Assembly (NCBI GenBank): GCA_946624395.1 | Contig: CAMORY010000073.1 | Location: 1 to 10,216, forward strand | Length of the DNA: 10,216 nt | DNA from: an uncultured Clostridia bacterium | GTDB taxonomy: Bacteria; Bacillota; Clostridia; Christensenellales; Borkfalkiaceae | Direction: 5' to 3' | In this document: piece by piece, positions 1 through 7,227 of the stretch | Numbering within the stretch: position 1 is the stretch's first letter | Layout of the letters: each line of letters opens with the position of its first letter | Program-made: the position numbers and the translations under genes | Notes under the pieces: model-generated | Seen by the model: only the letters and a program-made list of their open reading frames with translations | The model's database searches: none | What the model was told of the DNA's origin: nothing

Positions 1-1
1 A

Positions 2-274
2 ATGTCAACACCATATTGTCCGATAGAGTTTATGGACGAAGGCACGCAGAAGACGGGCGTAACTTGGGGACTTGGCGTCAGGGTGTTTACAAACGGCAAC
101 GGAAACCTGCCGCAGGGCACTTTCGGTTGGAGCGGCGCTTACGGTACGCATTTTTGGGTAGATCCCGCAAACAAGATTACGGCGATTTATATGAAAAACT
201 CCTTTTTCGACGGTGGCTCTGGTGCGATGACGAGCGCATGTTTCGAAGAAGATGTGCTGGCAAGTTTGAAATAA
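2..274 (+). CDS. Serine hydrolase (beta-lactamase-related), C-terminal fragment, 5' end outside window
   Basis: This is the last 90 or so residues of a larger protein; the reading frame is already open at the window edge, so the Met at position 2 need not be the start. The visible part carries WGLGVRV near residue 22, then FGWSGAYGTHFWVDP, then a hydrophobic strand and GGSGAMTS. This is the pattern of the C-terminal part of serine hydrolases of the beta-lactamase/penicillin-binding-protein fold, in which the segment after the G-W-S-G element forms the last strands of the catalytic domain. The catalytic SxxK and Tyr motifs would lie upstream and cannot be seen. Family members hydrolyse esters or amides and include esterases, D-amino-acid peptidases and antibiotic-inactivating enzymes; the substrate cannot be told from this fragment. 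The gene ends with TAA at 272-274 and is followed by a strong hairpin. Family assignment is fairly sure, function is not. Confidence 0.75.
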   Translation: MSTPYCPIEFMDEGTQKTGVTWGLGVRVFTNGNGNLPQGTFGWSGAYGTHFWVDPANKITAIYMKNSFFDGGSGAMTSACFEEDVLASLK

Positions 275-300
275 ACTGTATAATATAACAAAAAAGATAA

Positions 301-342
301 TAAACAAGCCGCCGCGGCGGCTTGTTTATAGTAAAGTTTTTT
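301..342 (+). terminator. Intrinsic terminator with perfect 28-bp palindrome after the serine hydrolase gene
   Basis: Positions 301-328 read identically on both strands (arms TAAACAAGCCGC and GCGGCTTGTTTA around a CGCG centre), giving a 12-bp GC-cored stem with a 4-nt loop. A run of six T follows at 337-342. On the minus strand the hairpin is also followed by a T-rich stretch, so it could stop transcription in both directions. It lies 27 nt after the serine hydrolase stop codon. Confidence 0.85.
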
Positions 343-408
343 AGTTGGGGTGGTAGTGTTTTTTCGGTATTCAATGAGGGGGGATACAAAGATATTTGAT
401 TTAAGGTT
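343..408. other. Short gap before the YgjP-like gene with no convincing promoter
   Basis: This stretch is G-rich on the plus strand and has only poor matches to sigma-70 boxes (TTGGGG at 345-350 with TATTCA at 368-373). The ribosome binding signal for the next gene is also weak: AAGG at 403-406 is only 2 nt from the ATG. How the following gene is transcribed is therefore unclear, because the terminator upstream should cut off read-through. Confidence 0.4.
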
Positions 409-948
409 ATGGACTATATTCTTAAACGCTCTTCAAGGCGCAGTATAGCGATACAGATAAAATCGGTCGGAAGCGTGATAGTGCGCGCAAATTACGGTAC
501 GCCGCTATATAGAATAGAAAAGTTTGTGTCCGAAAAATCCGAGTGGATAGCGAAAAACGTCGCAAAAATCCGTTCGGCGTGTCGTGCGCCCGAATTTACG
601 GAAAGCGATATAAAAGGGTTTATCCAAAAGGCTAAAGAGGCGTTGCCCGAAAGGGTGGCGTATTTTGCGGAAATGATAGGCGTTTCGTATAATAGAATAA
701 CTGTAAAAAGGATGCGTACGGTCTGGGGCAGTTGTTCCATACGCGGCAATCTTAATTTTAACTGTCTTATCGCCGCTATTCCGCAGGAAATTGCCGATTA
801 CGTTATAATACACGAACTATGCCACAGAAAGCAAATGAATCACTCCCGCGCGTTTTGGGATTTAGTGGCGGCGTATTGTCCCGATTATAAAGTTCGCCGC
901 AAATGGCTTAAAACGCGGGGTACGCAGTATTTAAATAGAATTAAGTAA
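409..948 (+). CDS. YgjP/DUF45-family zinc metallopeptidase-like protein
   Basis: The 179-residue protein has the family layout: an N-terminal beta-rich part (residues 1-45), a helical linker, then MRTVWGSCS (residues 102-110) and the zinc motif HELCH (H135, E136, H139), with a third likely ligand at H145 in NHSRAFW. Conserved W-G-S-C-S followed by HELCH and NHS..FW is the signature of the YgjP/DUF45 (M48-like) family. E. coli YgjP has been reported to hydrolyse UTP, but most members have no proven substrate, and a peptidase role is inferred only from the HExxH motif. The start is well bounded: an in-frame TGA lies at 397-399 and ATG 409 is the first start after it. There is no signal peptide, so it is probably cytoplasmic. 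It sits alone, convergent with the aminopeptidase gene. Length is normal to slightly short for the family and all key residues are present. Confidence 0.9.
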   Translation: MDYILKRSSRRSIAIQIKSVGSVIVRANYGTPLYRIEKFVSEKSEWIAKNVAKIRSACRAPEFTESDIKGFIQKAKEALPERVAYFAEMIGVSYNRITVKRMRTVWGSCSIRGNLNFNCLIAAIPQEIADYVIIHELCHRKQMNHSRAFWDLVAAYCPDYKVRRKWLKTRGTQYLNRIK

Positions 949-954
949 AAATAA

Positions 955-990
955 GCGCCGCGGAAAACCTTTCCGCGGCGCGCACTTTTT
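955..990. terminator. Bidirectional intrinsic terminator between convergent genes
   Basis: A perfect 12-bp stem, GCGCCGCGGAAA (955-966) with TTTCCGCGGCGC (970-981), closes a 3-nt loop. A T-run follows at 986-990 on the plus strand. On the minus strand the stem is followed by TTATTTTTA. It lies between the stop codons at 948 and 1002 and should end both the YgjP-like and the aminopeptidase transcripts. Confidence 0.92.
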
Positions 991-1001
991 ACGGTATAAA
1001 A

Positions 1002-2225
1002 TTATATTATCCAGTCGCCGTTCCTAAATATTGGAACGGTTTTTCCGTCTTTCATAATACCGTCTATATTCATATCCGCAGTACCTATCATAAAGTCTAC
1101 GTGTTCTATAGAATCGTTAAGTCCGAGTTTTGCGCGTTCCGCTTTAGAGAGCGTTTCGCCGCCGTTAACGGTAGTGGGGTAGCCTTTACCGAGCGCTATG
1201 TGGCAACTTGCGTTTTCGTCAAACAAGGTGTTGTAGAACAGAATTTTTGACTTGGCTATGGGTGAATTTTTACCTATCAGCGCAACTTCGCCCAGCCTTT
1301 TCGTGCCTTTATCCGTTTCGATAAGTTGCTTTAACACGTCGTAGCCTTTTTCCGCGGAAAAATCCACTACTCTGCCTTTTTTGAATTTTAGCGTGAACCC
1401 GTCTATAATCTGACCTTCGTAGCAAAGGGGCATAGCCGATTTGACTACGCCGTCGGCTTTTAACTTATGCGGCGCGGTAAAAACTTCTTCGGTAGGCATA
1501 TTTGCGACGAAAGGTAGCCCGTCTTTAGCCTTTTCCTGTGCGGAAAGCCACTTGTGTCTATCACAAAGCCCTACGGTAAAATCCGTGCCGTTGTCGCTTG
1601 TAAAGTGTAGTGCGGCAAAATCGTGCGAATTTAAAAATGCCGCGTGGGCGTCAAGCGTTTGTATGTGTTTTTCCCACTCTTTAATCGGTTCGGCGCTGTT
1701 TAACCGCATTGTTTTTACTATCGCTTCGCCGAGTTCTTTTTCAGGGTCTGAAGAATCGGGGAATACCTTTTTTGCCCACTCTTTGGTGGGTACTGACACG
1801 ACGCACCAGCGTATGCCGTTGGACATAACGCTTTCGTAGAACTTTTTAAGCGCTTTGCCGCGCGCTTTCGCCGTCGCGGCGATTTTTTCGGGCGGAACGT
1901 CAATAAACGCCGACGGATTTTCCGCGGCTATAGCCACGTAGCAAAATCCCTTTTCTACCAGATAGTTTTTGCTATCCACAAGCCATTTGGGAATTTCAGA
2001 CAGCGTTTCCGCAGAAGCATTAAGATAGTTAAGCCTGTCAACCGCTTCGCACTCCCACCTTACGCGCACTATTTTGGCTTTCATTTCGTACGCGGCTTTA
2101 GTTAGCGCCGCCGCGACTTGGCTTTTTTCCACGGGGCAGATTATTTCCAGCCCCTGATTTTCCTGAAGATTAACGCCAACGCGCAAAACCGTCTCGGCAA
2201 ATTTATTCAGCATTTCGTCAGTCAT
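1002..2225 (-). CDS. M29-family metallo-aminopeptidase (AmpS/PepS/aminopeptidase T type)
   Basis: This 407-residue cytoplasmic enzyme should remove N-terminal amino acids from peptides using a two-metal centre, as in peptidase family M29. The conserved metal-ligand motifs are all present in order: NMPTEE (E246/E247), GEVALI (E313), FYNTLFDENASCHIALG (E337, H342) and HVDFMIGTADMNIDG (H375, D377). Length matches the family (about 410 residues). The frame stays open upstream to 2339, but the start is set at ATG 2225. That ATG has an excellent ribosome site AAGGCGG (2231-2237) 5 nt upstream, it gives the usual family N-terminus, and the promoter at 2255-2284 lies inside the longer frame, so the upstream 38 residues cannot be normal coding sequence. 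It is transcribed alone, divergent from the exonuclease gene and convergent with the YgjP-like gene. The likely role is peptide turnover. Confidence 0.95.
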   Translation of the reverse strand: MTDEMLNKFAETVLRVGVNLQENQGLEIICPVEKSQVAAALTKAAYEMKAKIVRVRWECEAVDRLNYLNASAETLSEIPKWLVDSKNYLVEKGFCYVAIAAENPSAFIDVPPEKIAATAKARGKALKKFYESVMSNGIRWCVVSVPTKEWAKKVFPDSSDPEKELGEAIVKTMRLNSAEPIKEWEKHIQTLDAHAAFLNSHDFAALHFTSDNGTDFTVGLCDRHKWLSAQEKAKDGLPFVANMPTEEVFTAPHKLKADGVVKSAMPLCYEGQIIDGFTLKFKKGRVVDFSAEKGYDVLKQLIETDKGTKRLGEVALIGKNSPIAKSKILFYNTLFDENASCHIALGKGYPTTVNGGETLSKAERAKLGLNDSIEHVDFMIGTADMNIDGIMKDGKTVPIFRNGDWII

Positions 2226-2254
2226 AATTTCCGCCTTTTTGTTCCGTTTTTGTA

Positions 2255-2284
2255 ATGATAACATTTTTATCTTAAAAAAGTCAA
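2255..2284 (-). promoter_or_regulatory. Sigma-70-type promoter for the M29 aminopeptidase
   Basis: Read on the minus strand: TTGACT (2284-2279), an 18-nt spacer, then TATCAT (2260-2255), with an upstream TG giving an extended -10 (TGTTATCAT). Each box matches consensus at five of six bases. Transcription would begin near 2248, leaving a leader of about 23 nt that holds the ribosome site. Confidence 0.75.
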
Positions 2285-2353
2285 GCGCCCGCCGCCGCGG
2301 GGGAAGCCCTTTTGCCGTTATTTTCCGACTTGCCGACAAAATGCGCGCAAGTC

Positions 2354-2382
2354 TTGTAAAACCGCAAGTTTTATGATAAAAT
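2354..2382 (+). promoter_or_regulatory. Sigma-70-type promoter for the exonuclease-BRCT gene
   Basis: TTGTAA (2354-2359), a 17-nt spacer, then TAAAAT (2377-2382). The predicted start of transcription is near 2389, which leaves about 23 nt before ATG 2412. This placement argues against the upstream in-frame ATG at 2373, which lies inside the promoter. With the promoter at 2255-2284 it forms a divergent control region of about 130 bp. Confidence 0.6.
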
Positions 2383-2411
2383 ATTCGTTAGTGATTGAAC
2401 GGACGTGTTTT

Positions 2412-3443
2412 ATGGATTTTTTATTTTTTGACATAGAGTGCGCGACCTGTGCGGGCGGCGGTAAACTCTGCGAATTCGGGTACGTGTTGACGGACGCCGA
2501 ATTCAATATAAAAGAAAAGGACGGGTTTTTGATAGACCCCGACAGCGTTTTCGATAACTACGTTATCAACAATATGCTGCACCATAAACTTAAAGAATAT
2601 AAAGAAAGCCCGCGTTTTCCCGTCTTTTACGACAGAATAAAAGCCCTGTTGACCGCAAAAAATACCGTTATAGTAGGGCATACGGTAAAGGGCGACGTGG
2701 AACACGTAGGGGACGACTGTATACGGTATAACCTTCCGTTTTTCGATTTGTCTTACGTGGATATTGCGGAACTTTATAAAATCGTTTCAGAAAAAAGGGA
2801 TTCCACGGGGCTTATTAAAATGTGTGCGGAATTAGGCGTCGTGCCGTCAAAAAACGCACACTCCGCGGTTTGCGATGCGGAAATGACTATGTTCGCCTTA
2901 AAAGCGATTATCTTGAGAACAGGGCTTGATTTTGCCGCGTTGTGCGATAAGCGCCCTTCAGCGGTACAAAATACCGTAGGTTATGAAGAAATTGTGCGCC
3001 GCAAAAAAACCGAAGCGACTTTTCGCGCAGAACAGGCGGCAAAGGGCGTAAGATTAACTTCCAAAAAAGATTACGCAAATATCGTGTATTACGCGGTAAA
3101 CGCGCCGTCGGACGGGAAAAGGATAAAAGCGGTTAAAGGTAAAAGGGTGGCGTTAAGCGGGTTGTTCGAAAATACGCGGTTTACCGAAACGCTTAATTTA
3201 ATAAGACTTTTAAAAAGCGGCGGGGCAAAGTTTACACCCAGCGTTAAAAACTGCAATATGTTTATGAGTTATCGGGCGACTTTAAGTAGCGGCGAAACGG
3301 TATATTGCAAAAAGGCGGAAGAAGCAAAGTCCGCGATATTGAAGGGTAAAAGTATAGAGATTGTGCCGTTTGAAAAATTGCTGGAAATTCTGGGCGTAGC
3401 GGAAAAAGACCTTTTAAAACCCGTTAATTTCCTGTTCCCGTGA
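2412..3443 (+). CDS. DEDDh 3'-5' exonuclease (DnaQ-like) with C-terminal BRCT-like domain
   Basis: The 343-residue protein starts directly with the exonuclease fold. Exo I is FFDIEC (D7, E9), Exo II is VGHTVKGDVEHV (D95) and Exo III is HSAVCD (H150, D155), the Hx4D arrangement of the DEDDh (DnaQ/epsilon) class. All four acidic residues and the catalytic His are present, so it should be an active metal-dependent 3'-5' nuclease on DNA or RNA. A basic linker (about 175-235) follows. Residues about 240-328 run GKRVALSG, LIRLLKSGGAKF, CNMFMSYRA and end with KSIEIVPFEKLLEIL, a BRCT-like pattern as in NAD-dependent ligases and some exonucleases. ATG 2412 is preferred over ATG 2373 because it follows the promoter and begins the fold directly; the ribosome site is weak. 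It has its own promoter, and dxs follows 109 nt downstream with a separate one. A role in repair or proofreading is inferred; the exact substrate is unknown. Confidence 0.85.
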   Translation: MDFLFFDIECATCAGGGKLCEFGYVLTDAEFNIKEKDGFLIDPDSVFDNYVINNMLHHKLKEYKESPRFPVFYDRIKALLTAKNTVIVGHTVKGDVEHVGDDCIRYNLPFFDLSYVDIAELYKIVSEKRDSTGLIKMCAELGVVPSKNAHSAVCDAEMTMFALKAIILRTGLDFAALCDKRPSAVQNTVGYEEIVRRKKTEATFRAEQAAKGVRLTSKKDYANIVYYAVNAPSDGKRIKAVKGKRVALSGLFENTRFTETLNLIRLLKSGGAKFTPSVKNCNMFMSYRATLSSGETVYCKKAEEAKSAILKGKSIEIVPFEKLLEILGVAEKDLLKPVNFLFP

Positions 3444-3476
3444 TGCCATTTTGTTGCGTTTTTACAGAAATGGCAT
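3443..3476. repeat. Inverted repeat ATGCCATTT...AAATGGCAT between the exonuclease gene and dxs
   Basis: ATGCCATTT (3443-3451) is exactly repeated in reverse complement at 3468-3476. Pairing continues inward by TGT/ACA with one bulged G (3467), making 12 bp around a 9-nt loop. The left arm touches the exonuclease stop codon (3441-3443) and the right arm touches the dxs -35 box (3476-3481). No T-run follows on either strand, so it is not a standard terminator. It may be an operator or a 3'-end processing hairpin. Confidence 0.55.
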
Positions 3477-3505
3477 TGACAAACGGCGCTTATATAGTGT
3501 AAAAT
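3476..3505 (+). promoter_or_regulatory. Sigma-70-type promoter of the dxs operon
   Basis: A consensus -35 TTGACA (3476-3481), an 18-nt spacer, then TAAAAT (3500-3505), which matches TATAAT at five of six positions. The start of transcription is expected at about 3511-3513, so the leader would be about 40 nt. Confidence 0.75.
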
Positions 3506-3515
3506 AAATAAGATG

Positions 3516-3540
3516 TGCAACAGCACTTTATAGTGTTGCA
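3516..3540 (+). promoter_or_regulatory. Hairpin at the 5' end of the dxs leader
   Basis: TGCAA (3516-3520) and CACT (3524-3527) pair with AGTG (3532-3535) and TTGCA (3536-3540), giving 9 bp around a TTTA loop (3528-3531) with a 3-nt bulge (CAG, 3521-3523). It begins only a few bases after the predicted transcription start and ends 12 nt before ATG 3553. It could protect the mRNA 5' end, regulate translation, or act as a DNA operator just downstream of the promoter. Confidence 0.45.
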
Positions 3541-3552
3541 AGTTTGAACGAA

Positions 3553-5358
3553 ATGATTTTGGAAAAAATAAACGCCCCCGCGGACGTGAAAAAATTAAAT
3601 TATAAAGAATTATCTCTTTTGTCCGATGAAATAAGAGAAAAAATCGTGTCCGCAATGAACGGGAACGGCGGGCATCTTTCGTCTAATCTCGGGATTTTGG
3701 AAACGACCGTTTCGCTCTATAAAACGTTTGATTTTCCGAAGGATAAACTGATATTCGACGTGGGGCATCAGTGCTACGCCCATAAAATACTTTCAGGCAG
3801 AAAAGACCGCTTTGACAGTATAAGGACGGGCGGCGGGCTTTCTGGCTTTCCCGATAGCGGAGAAAGCGAATACGACACGTTTACCACGGGGCACGCGGGC
3901 AATTCGATTGCGCTGGGGCTCGGGCTTTGTACCGCACGGGATAAAAATAAAGAAGATTATTACGTTATAACCGTCGTGGGCGACGGCGCTTTGGTAAACG
4001 GACTTAATCTAGAAGCGGTAAACGCTTCAATATCAAAGCCTAAAAAGTTTATCGTGATACTTAACGATAACGGTATGTCCATATCCCGCAATAAAAACGG
4101 GTTTTATAATTTCATATCCAAAGCGACCATTAAAAAGGGCTACGTAAAACCCAAACACGCCATCAAAAAGGTTTTTGGGGAATCGTTTATAACCGCGTTT
4201 TTCAGGGGCATAAGGAACTTTTTTAAACGCATACTGAATAAGGCGGGGTACTTTGAAAGGTTCGGCTTTAAATACGTCGGCGTAGTGGACGGCAACGATA
4301 TTAAAGAAACGACAAAGGTTTTAGAACGCGTCAAGCGCGTCGCCGAAGATAAGGCGGTTTTCCTGCACCTTAAAACCACCAAAGGTAAAGGGGTAAAGGA
4401 CGCGGAAGAACGCGCCGACCTTTACCACAGCGTCGGCAAAAATATGAAATGCAGCGCGGTGGCGGACATAAGTCTTGGCGGCGTTTTGAACGAACTTATA
4501 GAAAAAGACGATAAAATCGTAGCGATAACCGCGGGTATGAAAGACGGAACGGGGCTTTCCGCGTTAGAAAAAGTGCATCCGAATCACCTGTTCGACGTGG
4601 GGATTGCCGAAGAGTACGCTACGACTTTTGCCGCAGGGCTTGCTAAAGGCGGGTTAAAGCCCGTCGTTGCGGTGTATTCCACTTTTTTGCAACGCGCGTA
4701 CGACGAGATAATGCAGGACGTATGTTTGCAAAACCTTCCCGTAGTGTTCTGCGTGGATAGGGCGGGGTTTGTCGGGGAAGACGGTAAAACCCATCAAGGG
4801 CTGTTCGACTTGTCTTACACTACGCATATGCCGGGTATGACGGTTATTGCGATTACCGATAAGACGGAACTTAAACCCGCTTTGGAATACGCTTTTTCTC
4901 TCGGTACGCCCGTGTGTATACGTTATTCTAAAACAGACTTAAATCTGTCTTTGCCTGAATTTTCGTTCGATAGTTGGCAAACGGTAAAAGACGGTTCGGA
5001 TTTAACGGTTATTGCCGTGGGCGGCGCGGCGACGCGCCTTGCGCTGGACTTTGCAGGCGCGTACAAAAAAAGCGTTAAAGTGATATGCGCAAGGGTAGTT
5101 AAGCCGCTGGACGAAAAGACGTTATCGGTTATAAGTACGCCCGTCATCACGATAGAAGAAAACGTATTAAGCGGCGGTTTCGGTGCGGCGGTTTCGGCTT
5201 ATCTTGCGGCTAACAATCCGCATCCCGTGTCCTTTATTGGTGTTAAAGATAAATTCGTCGCGCACGGCAGTGTTAAAGAACAACTTGAAGAAAACGGTTT
5301 TACCGTAGACAATCTCGTTTCCGTTGCCGACGGGCTTTTAGGTACTATCGATAAATAA
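3553..5358 (+). CDS. dxs: 1-deoxy-D-xylulose-5-phosphate synthase
   Basis: DXS joins pyruvate and glyceraldehyde 3-phosphate, using thiamine diphosphate and Mg2+, in the first step of the MEP isoprenoid pathway. From ATG 3553 (601 residues, slightly shorter than usual) the order is: GGHLSSNLG with a catalytic His (residue 41), DVGHQCYAHKILSGR (about 69-83), the ThDP/Mg motif GDGALVNGLNLEAVN (143-157) with NDNGMSIS (171-178), YHSVG (291-295), then the pyrimidine domain with the catalytic Glu in GIAEEYATTFAAG (about E353) and DRAGFVGEDGKTHQG (402-416), and the transketolase C-terminal domain. An in-frame TTG at 3544 is a possible alternative start; neither start has a good ribosome site. Several motifs differ from classical DXS: TTGHAGNSI for GTGHSSTSI, GVVDGND for GPVDGHD, and AEEYA for AEQHA. 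It heads an operon with the dehydratase 24 nt downstream. Enzyme identity is confident, with slight room for a divergent paralogue. Confidence 0.93.
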   Translation: MILEKINAPADVKKLNYKELSLLSDEIREKIVSAMNGNGGHLSSNLGILETTVSLYKTFDFPKDKLIFDVGHQCYAHKILSGRKDRFDSIRTGGGLSGFPDSGESEYDTFTTGHAGNSIALGLGLCTARDKNKEDYYVITVVGDGALVNGLNLEAVNASISKPKKFIVILNDNGMSISRNKNGFYNFISKATIKKGYVKPKHAIKKVFGESFITAFFRGIRNFFKRILNKAGYFERFGFKYVGVVDGNDIKETTKVLERVKRVAEDKAVFLHLKTTKGKGVKDAEERADLYHSVGKNMKCSAVADISLGGVLNELIEKDDKIVAITAGMKDGTGLSALEKVHPNHLFDVGIAEEYATTFAAGLAKGGLKPVVAVYSTFLQRAYDEIMQDVCLQNLPVVFCVDRAGFVGEDGKTHQGLFDLSYTTHMPGMTVIAITDKTELKPALEYAFSLGTPVCIRYSKTDLNLSLPEFSFDSWQTVKDGSDLTVIAVGGAATRLALDFAGAYKKSVKVICARVVKPLDEKTLSVISTPVITIEENVLSGGFGAAVSAYLAANNPHPVSFIGVKDKFVAHGSVKEQLEENGFTVDNLVSVADGLLGTIDK

Positions 5359-5382
5359 AATTTATATTAAAGAAGAACTGAT

Positions 5383-7206
5383 ATGAACAATGCATTAAAA
5401 AGAACAATACTCGTTTTTATCGACGTTTTAATCGTCGCATTTTCGCTTATTTCGGCGATATATCTGTCGCTTGGCGATTTACAGGACTGTTTATCCGAGT
5501 GGTGGCTTGTTCTTGCCGCGGGGTTAACAACCGTCGCGATAAATTTCTGTTTGGGGCTTTACAATAAAATATTGAAATACGTCGGGATTGCGGACGTTGC
5601 AAAACTTGTTTTGGCAAGTTTTGCCGAGATAATCGTTTTCGGCGTTATCGCTATGGTGTCCGTAAACTATTCTTTGGAGTGGTTTGTTATCTGTTCGGTA
5701 TTTTATTCTATTTTACTCGTTGCAAGCAGAATATCCATCAAAGCGCTTGAAATTATCGAAAGGGCGGTAAAAGCGCCGACCGTCAGAAAAGCATTGCCGC
5801 ACGTTATGGTAATCGGTGCGGGCGACGCGGGGAATATTATCATAAACGAAATGAGAAGTTCGGATAAAATTTCTCTTTTGCCCGTCTGCGTGCTTGACGA
5901 CGACCCTAAAAAAATCGGTCGCGAAATAAACGGCGTAAAGATAGTCGGGCGTATTGACGAAGTTGAAAAGTACGCTAAAGAATATCACGTCGACCAGATA
6001 GTTATAGCAATGCCGTCGGTCGACAGAAAAACAGTAAGAGATATAATCGTAAAGTGCCAGAAGACTAAATGTAAAATAAGAACGCTCCCCGGAATTTATC
6101 AGATGCTTACGGGCGCGGTGTCGGTATCCGACGTAAAGGACGTAGACGTAGCCGACCTTTTGGGGCGCGAACAGGTGCGTGTAAACCTTGACGAGATATT
6201 AGGGTATATTGAAAACAGGGTAGTAATGATAACGGGCGGCGGCGGTTCTATCGGCAGCGAATTGTGCCGCCAGATAGCGACGCATAACCCGAAACAACTT
6301 ATAATAGTGGATATTTACGAAAACAACGCGTACGATATTCAGCAGGAACTTGTAAGGCAGCACCCGGAACTTAATCTTGAAGTCAGAATTGCGTCGGTAC
6401 GGGACAAGGCGCGGGTGGATAGCCTGTTTGCGGAGTTTAAGCCGGAAATAGTGTTCCATGCGGCGGCGCATAAACACGTTCCGCTTATGGAAGATTCGCC
6501 AAACGAAGCGATTAAAAACAACGTGGGCGGCACGTATAACGTGGCGGACGCGGCGGGTAGATTCGGCGCGGACAAATTCGTGCTTATAAGTACCGATAAA
6601 GCGGTAAACCCGACGAATATTATGGGTGCAAGTAAGCGCATATGCGAAATGATAGCGCAGACGATGGATAAAACTTATAAGACCACTTACGTCGCGGTAC
6701 GGTTCGGCAACGTTTTAGGTTCTAACGGCTCGGTTATTCCGCTGTTTACGAAGCAGATAGCGGAAGGCGGACCTATAACTCTTACGCATAAGGATATAGT
6801 CAGATATTTTATGACTATTCCGGAGGCTGTAAGTCTCGTTCTGCAAGCGGGCGCGTACGCCAAAGGCGGCGAAATATTCGTGCTGGATATGGGCGAACCG
6901 GTTAAGATTTACGACTTGGCTGTCAATATGATACGCCTTTCGGGGTTAGAACCGTTTAAAGATATAGATATAAAAATAGTGGGGTTAAGACCGGGCGAAA
7001 AACTTTACGAAGAACGGCTTATGGCGGAAGAAGGGCTTTTAAAAACGGCAAACGATATGATTTCCATAGGCAAGCCGATAAAGTTTAACGACGAAGGATT
7101 TTTCGATAAGATAAAATCGCTCGTAAATACGGCGAAAGAAGAAACGGACGGTATTAAGGCTAAAGTGGCGGAACTCGTTCCGACCTACAAAAACGGTAAG
7201 AAGTAA
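5383..7206 (+). CDS. Membrane-anchored nucleotide-sugar 4,6-dehydratase (CapD/WbpM/PglF-type polysaccharide biosynthesis protein)
   Basis: The 607-residue protein starts with four predicted membrane helices (about 8-28, 41-62, 75-95, 100-118). A first Rossmann domain follows with VIGAGDAGN (143-151), then a second with TGGGGSIGSE (284-293), which binds NAD(P). The catalytic region is STDKAVNPTNIMGASKR (403-419), where Met414 stands in the place of the usual SDR Tyr and Lys418 is kept. This Ser-Met-Lys arrangement is known from the WbpM/CapD group. RFGNVLGSNGSV and RPGEKLYEE are further family markers. Such enzymes convert UDP-GlcNAc to UDP-4-keto-6-deoxy sugars for capsule, O-antigen or glycoprotein glycans at the inner face of the membrane. 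Start ATG 5383 has AGAAGAA (5371-5377) 5 nt upstream. It follows dxs by 24 nt, so the two are probably co-transcribed. Full length, no defects seen; substrate assignment is by family. Confidence 0.95.
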   Translation: MNNALKRTILVFIDVLIVAFSLISAIYLSLGDLQDCLSEWWLVLAAGLTTVAINFCLGLYNKILKYVGIADVAKLVLASFAEIIVFGVIAMVSVNYSLEWFVICSVFYSILLVASRISIKALEIIERAVKAPTVRKALPHVMVIGAGDAGNIIINEMRSSDKISLLPVCVLDDDPKKIGREINGVKIVGRIDEVEKYAKEYHVDQIVIAMPSVDRKTVRDIIVKCQKTKCKIRTLPGIYQMLTGAVSVSDVKDVDVADLLGREQVRVNLDEILGYIENRVVMITGGGGSIGSELCRQIATHNPKQLIIVDIYENNAYDIQQELVRQHPELNLEVRIASVRDKARVDSLFAEFKPEIVFHAAAHKHVPLMEDSPNEAIKNNVGGTYNVADAAGRFGADKFVLISTDKAVNPTNIMGASKRICEMIAQTMDKTYKTTYVAVRFGNVLGSNGSVIPLFTKQIAEGGPITLTHKDIVRYFMTIPEAVSLVLQAGAYAKGGEIFVLDMGEPVKIYDLAVNMIRLSGLEPFKDIDIKIVGLRPGEKLYEERLMAEEGLLKTANDMISIGKPIKFNDEGFFDKIKSLVNTAKEETDGIKAKVAELVPTYKNGKK

Positions 7207-7227
7207 TAAATACGTTTTACGTTGTAA

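Noticed and set aside
1441..1839. Plus-strand open frame of 132 codons
   Set aside because: It lies wholly inside the aminopeptidase gene on the other strand, has no family pattern, and its composition is that of an antisense shadow.
2226..2339. N-terminal extension of the M29 aminopeptidase (38 extra residues on the minus strand)
   Set aside because: It contains the promoter boxes at 2255-2284, is rich in Arg and Pro, is not found in the family, and the ATG at 2225 has a near-perfect ribosome site.
2373..2411. Upstream ATG for the exonuclease gene
   Set aside because: It lies inside the likely -10 region, and ATG 2412 starts directly at the conserved first strand of the nuclease.
3443..3476. 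Rho-independent terminator for the exonuclease gene
   Set aside because: The stem is AT-rich and no T-run follows it on either strand, so it is reported as an inverted repeat only.
3269..3655. Minus-strand open frame of 128 codons across the dxs promoter
   Set aside because: It overlaps two well-supported genes and the dxs promoter, and shows no recognisable domain.
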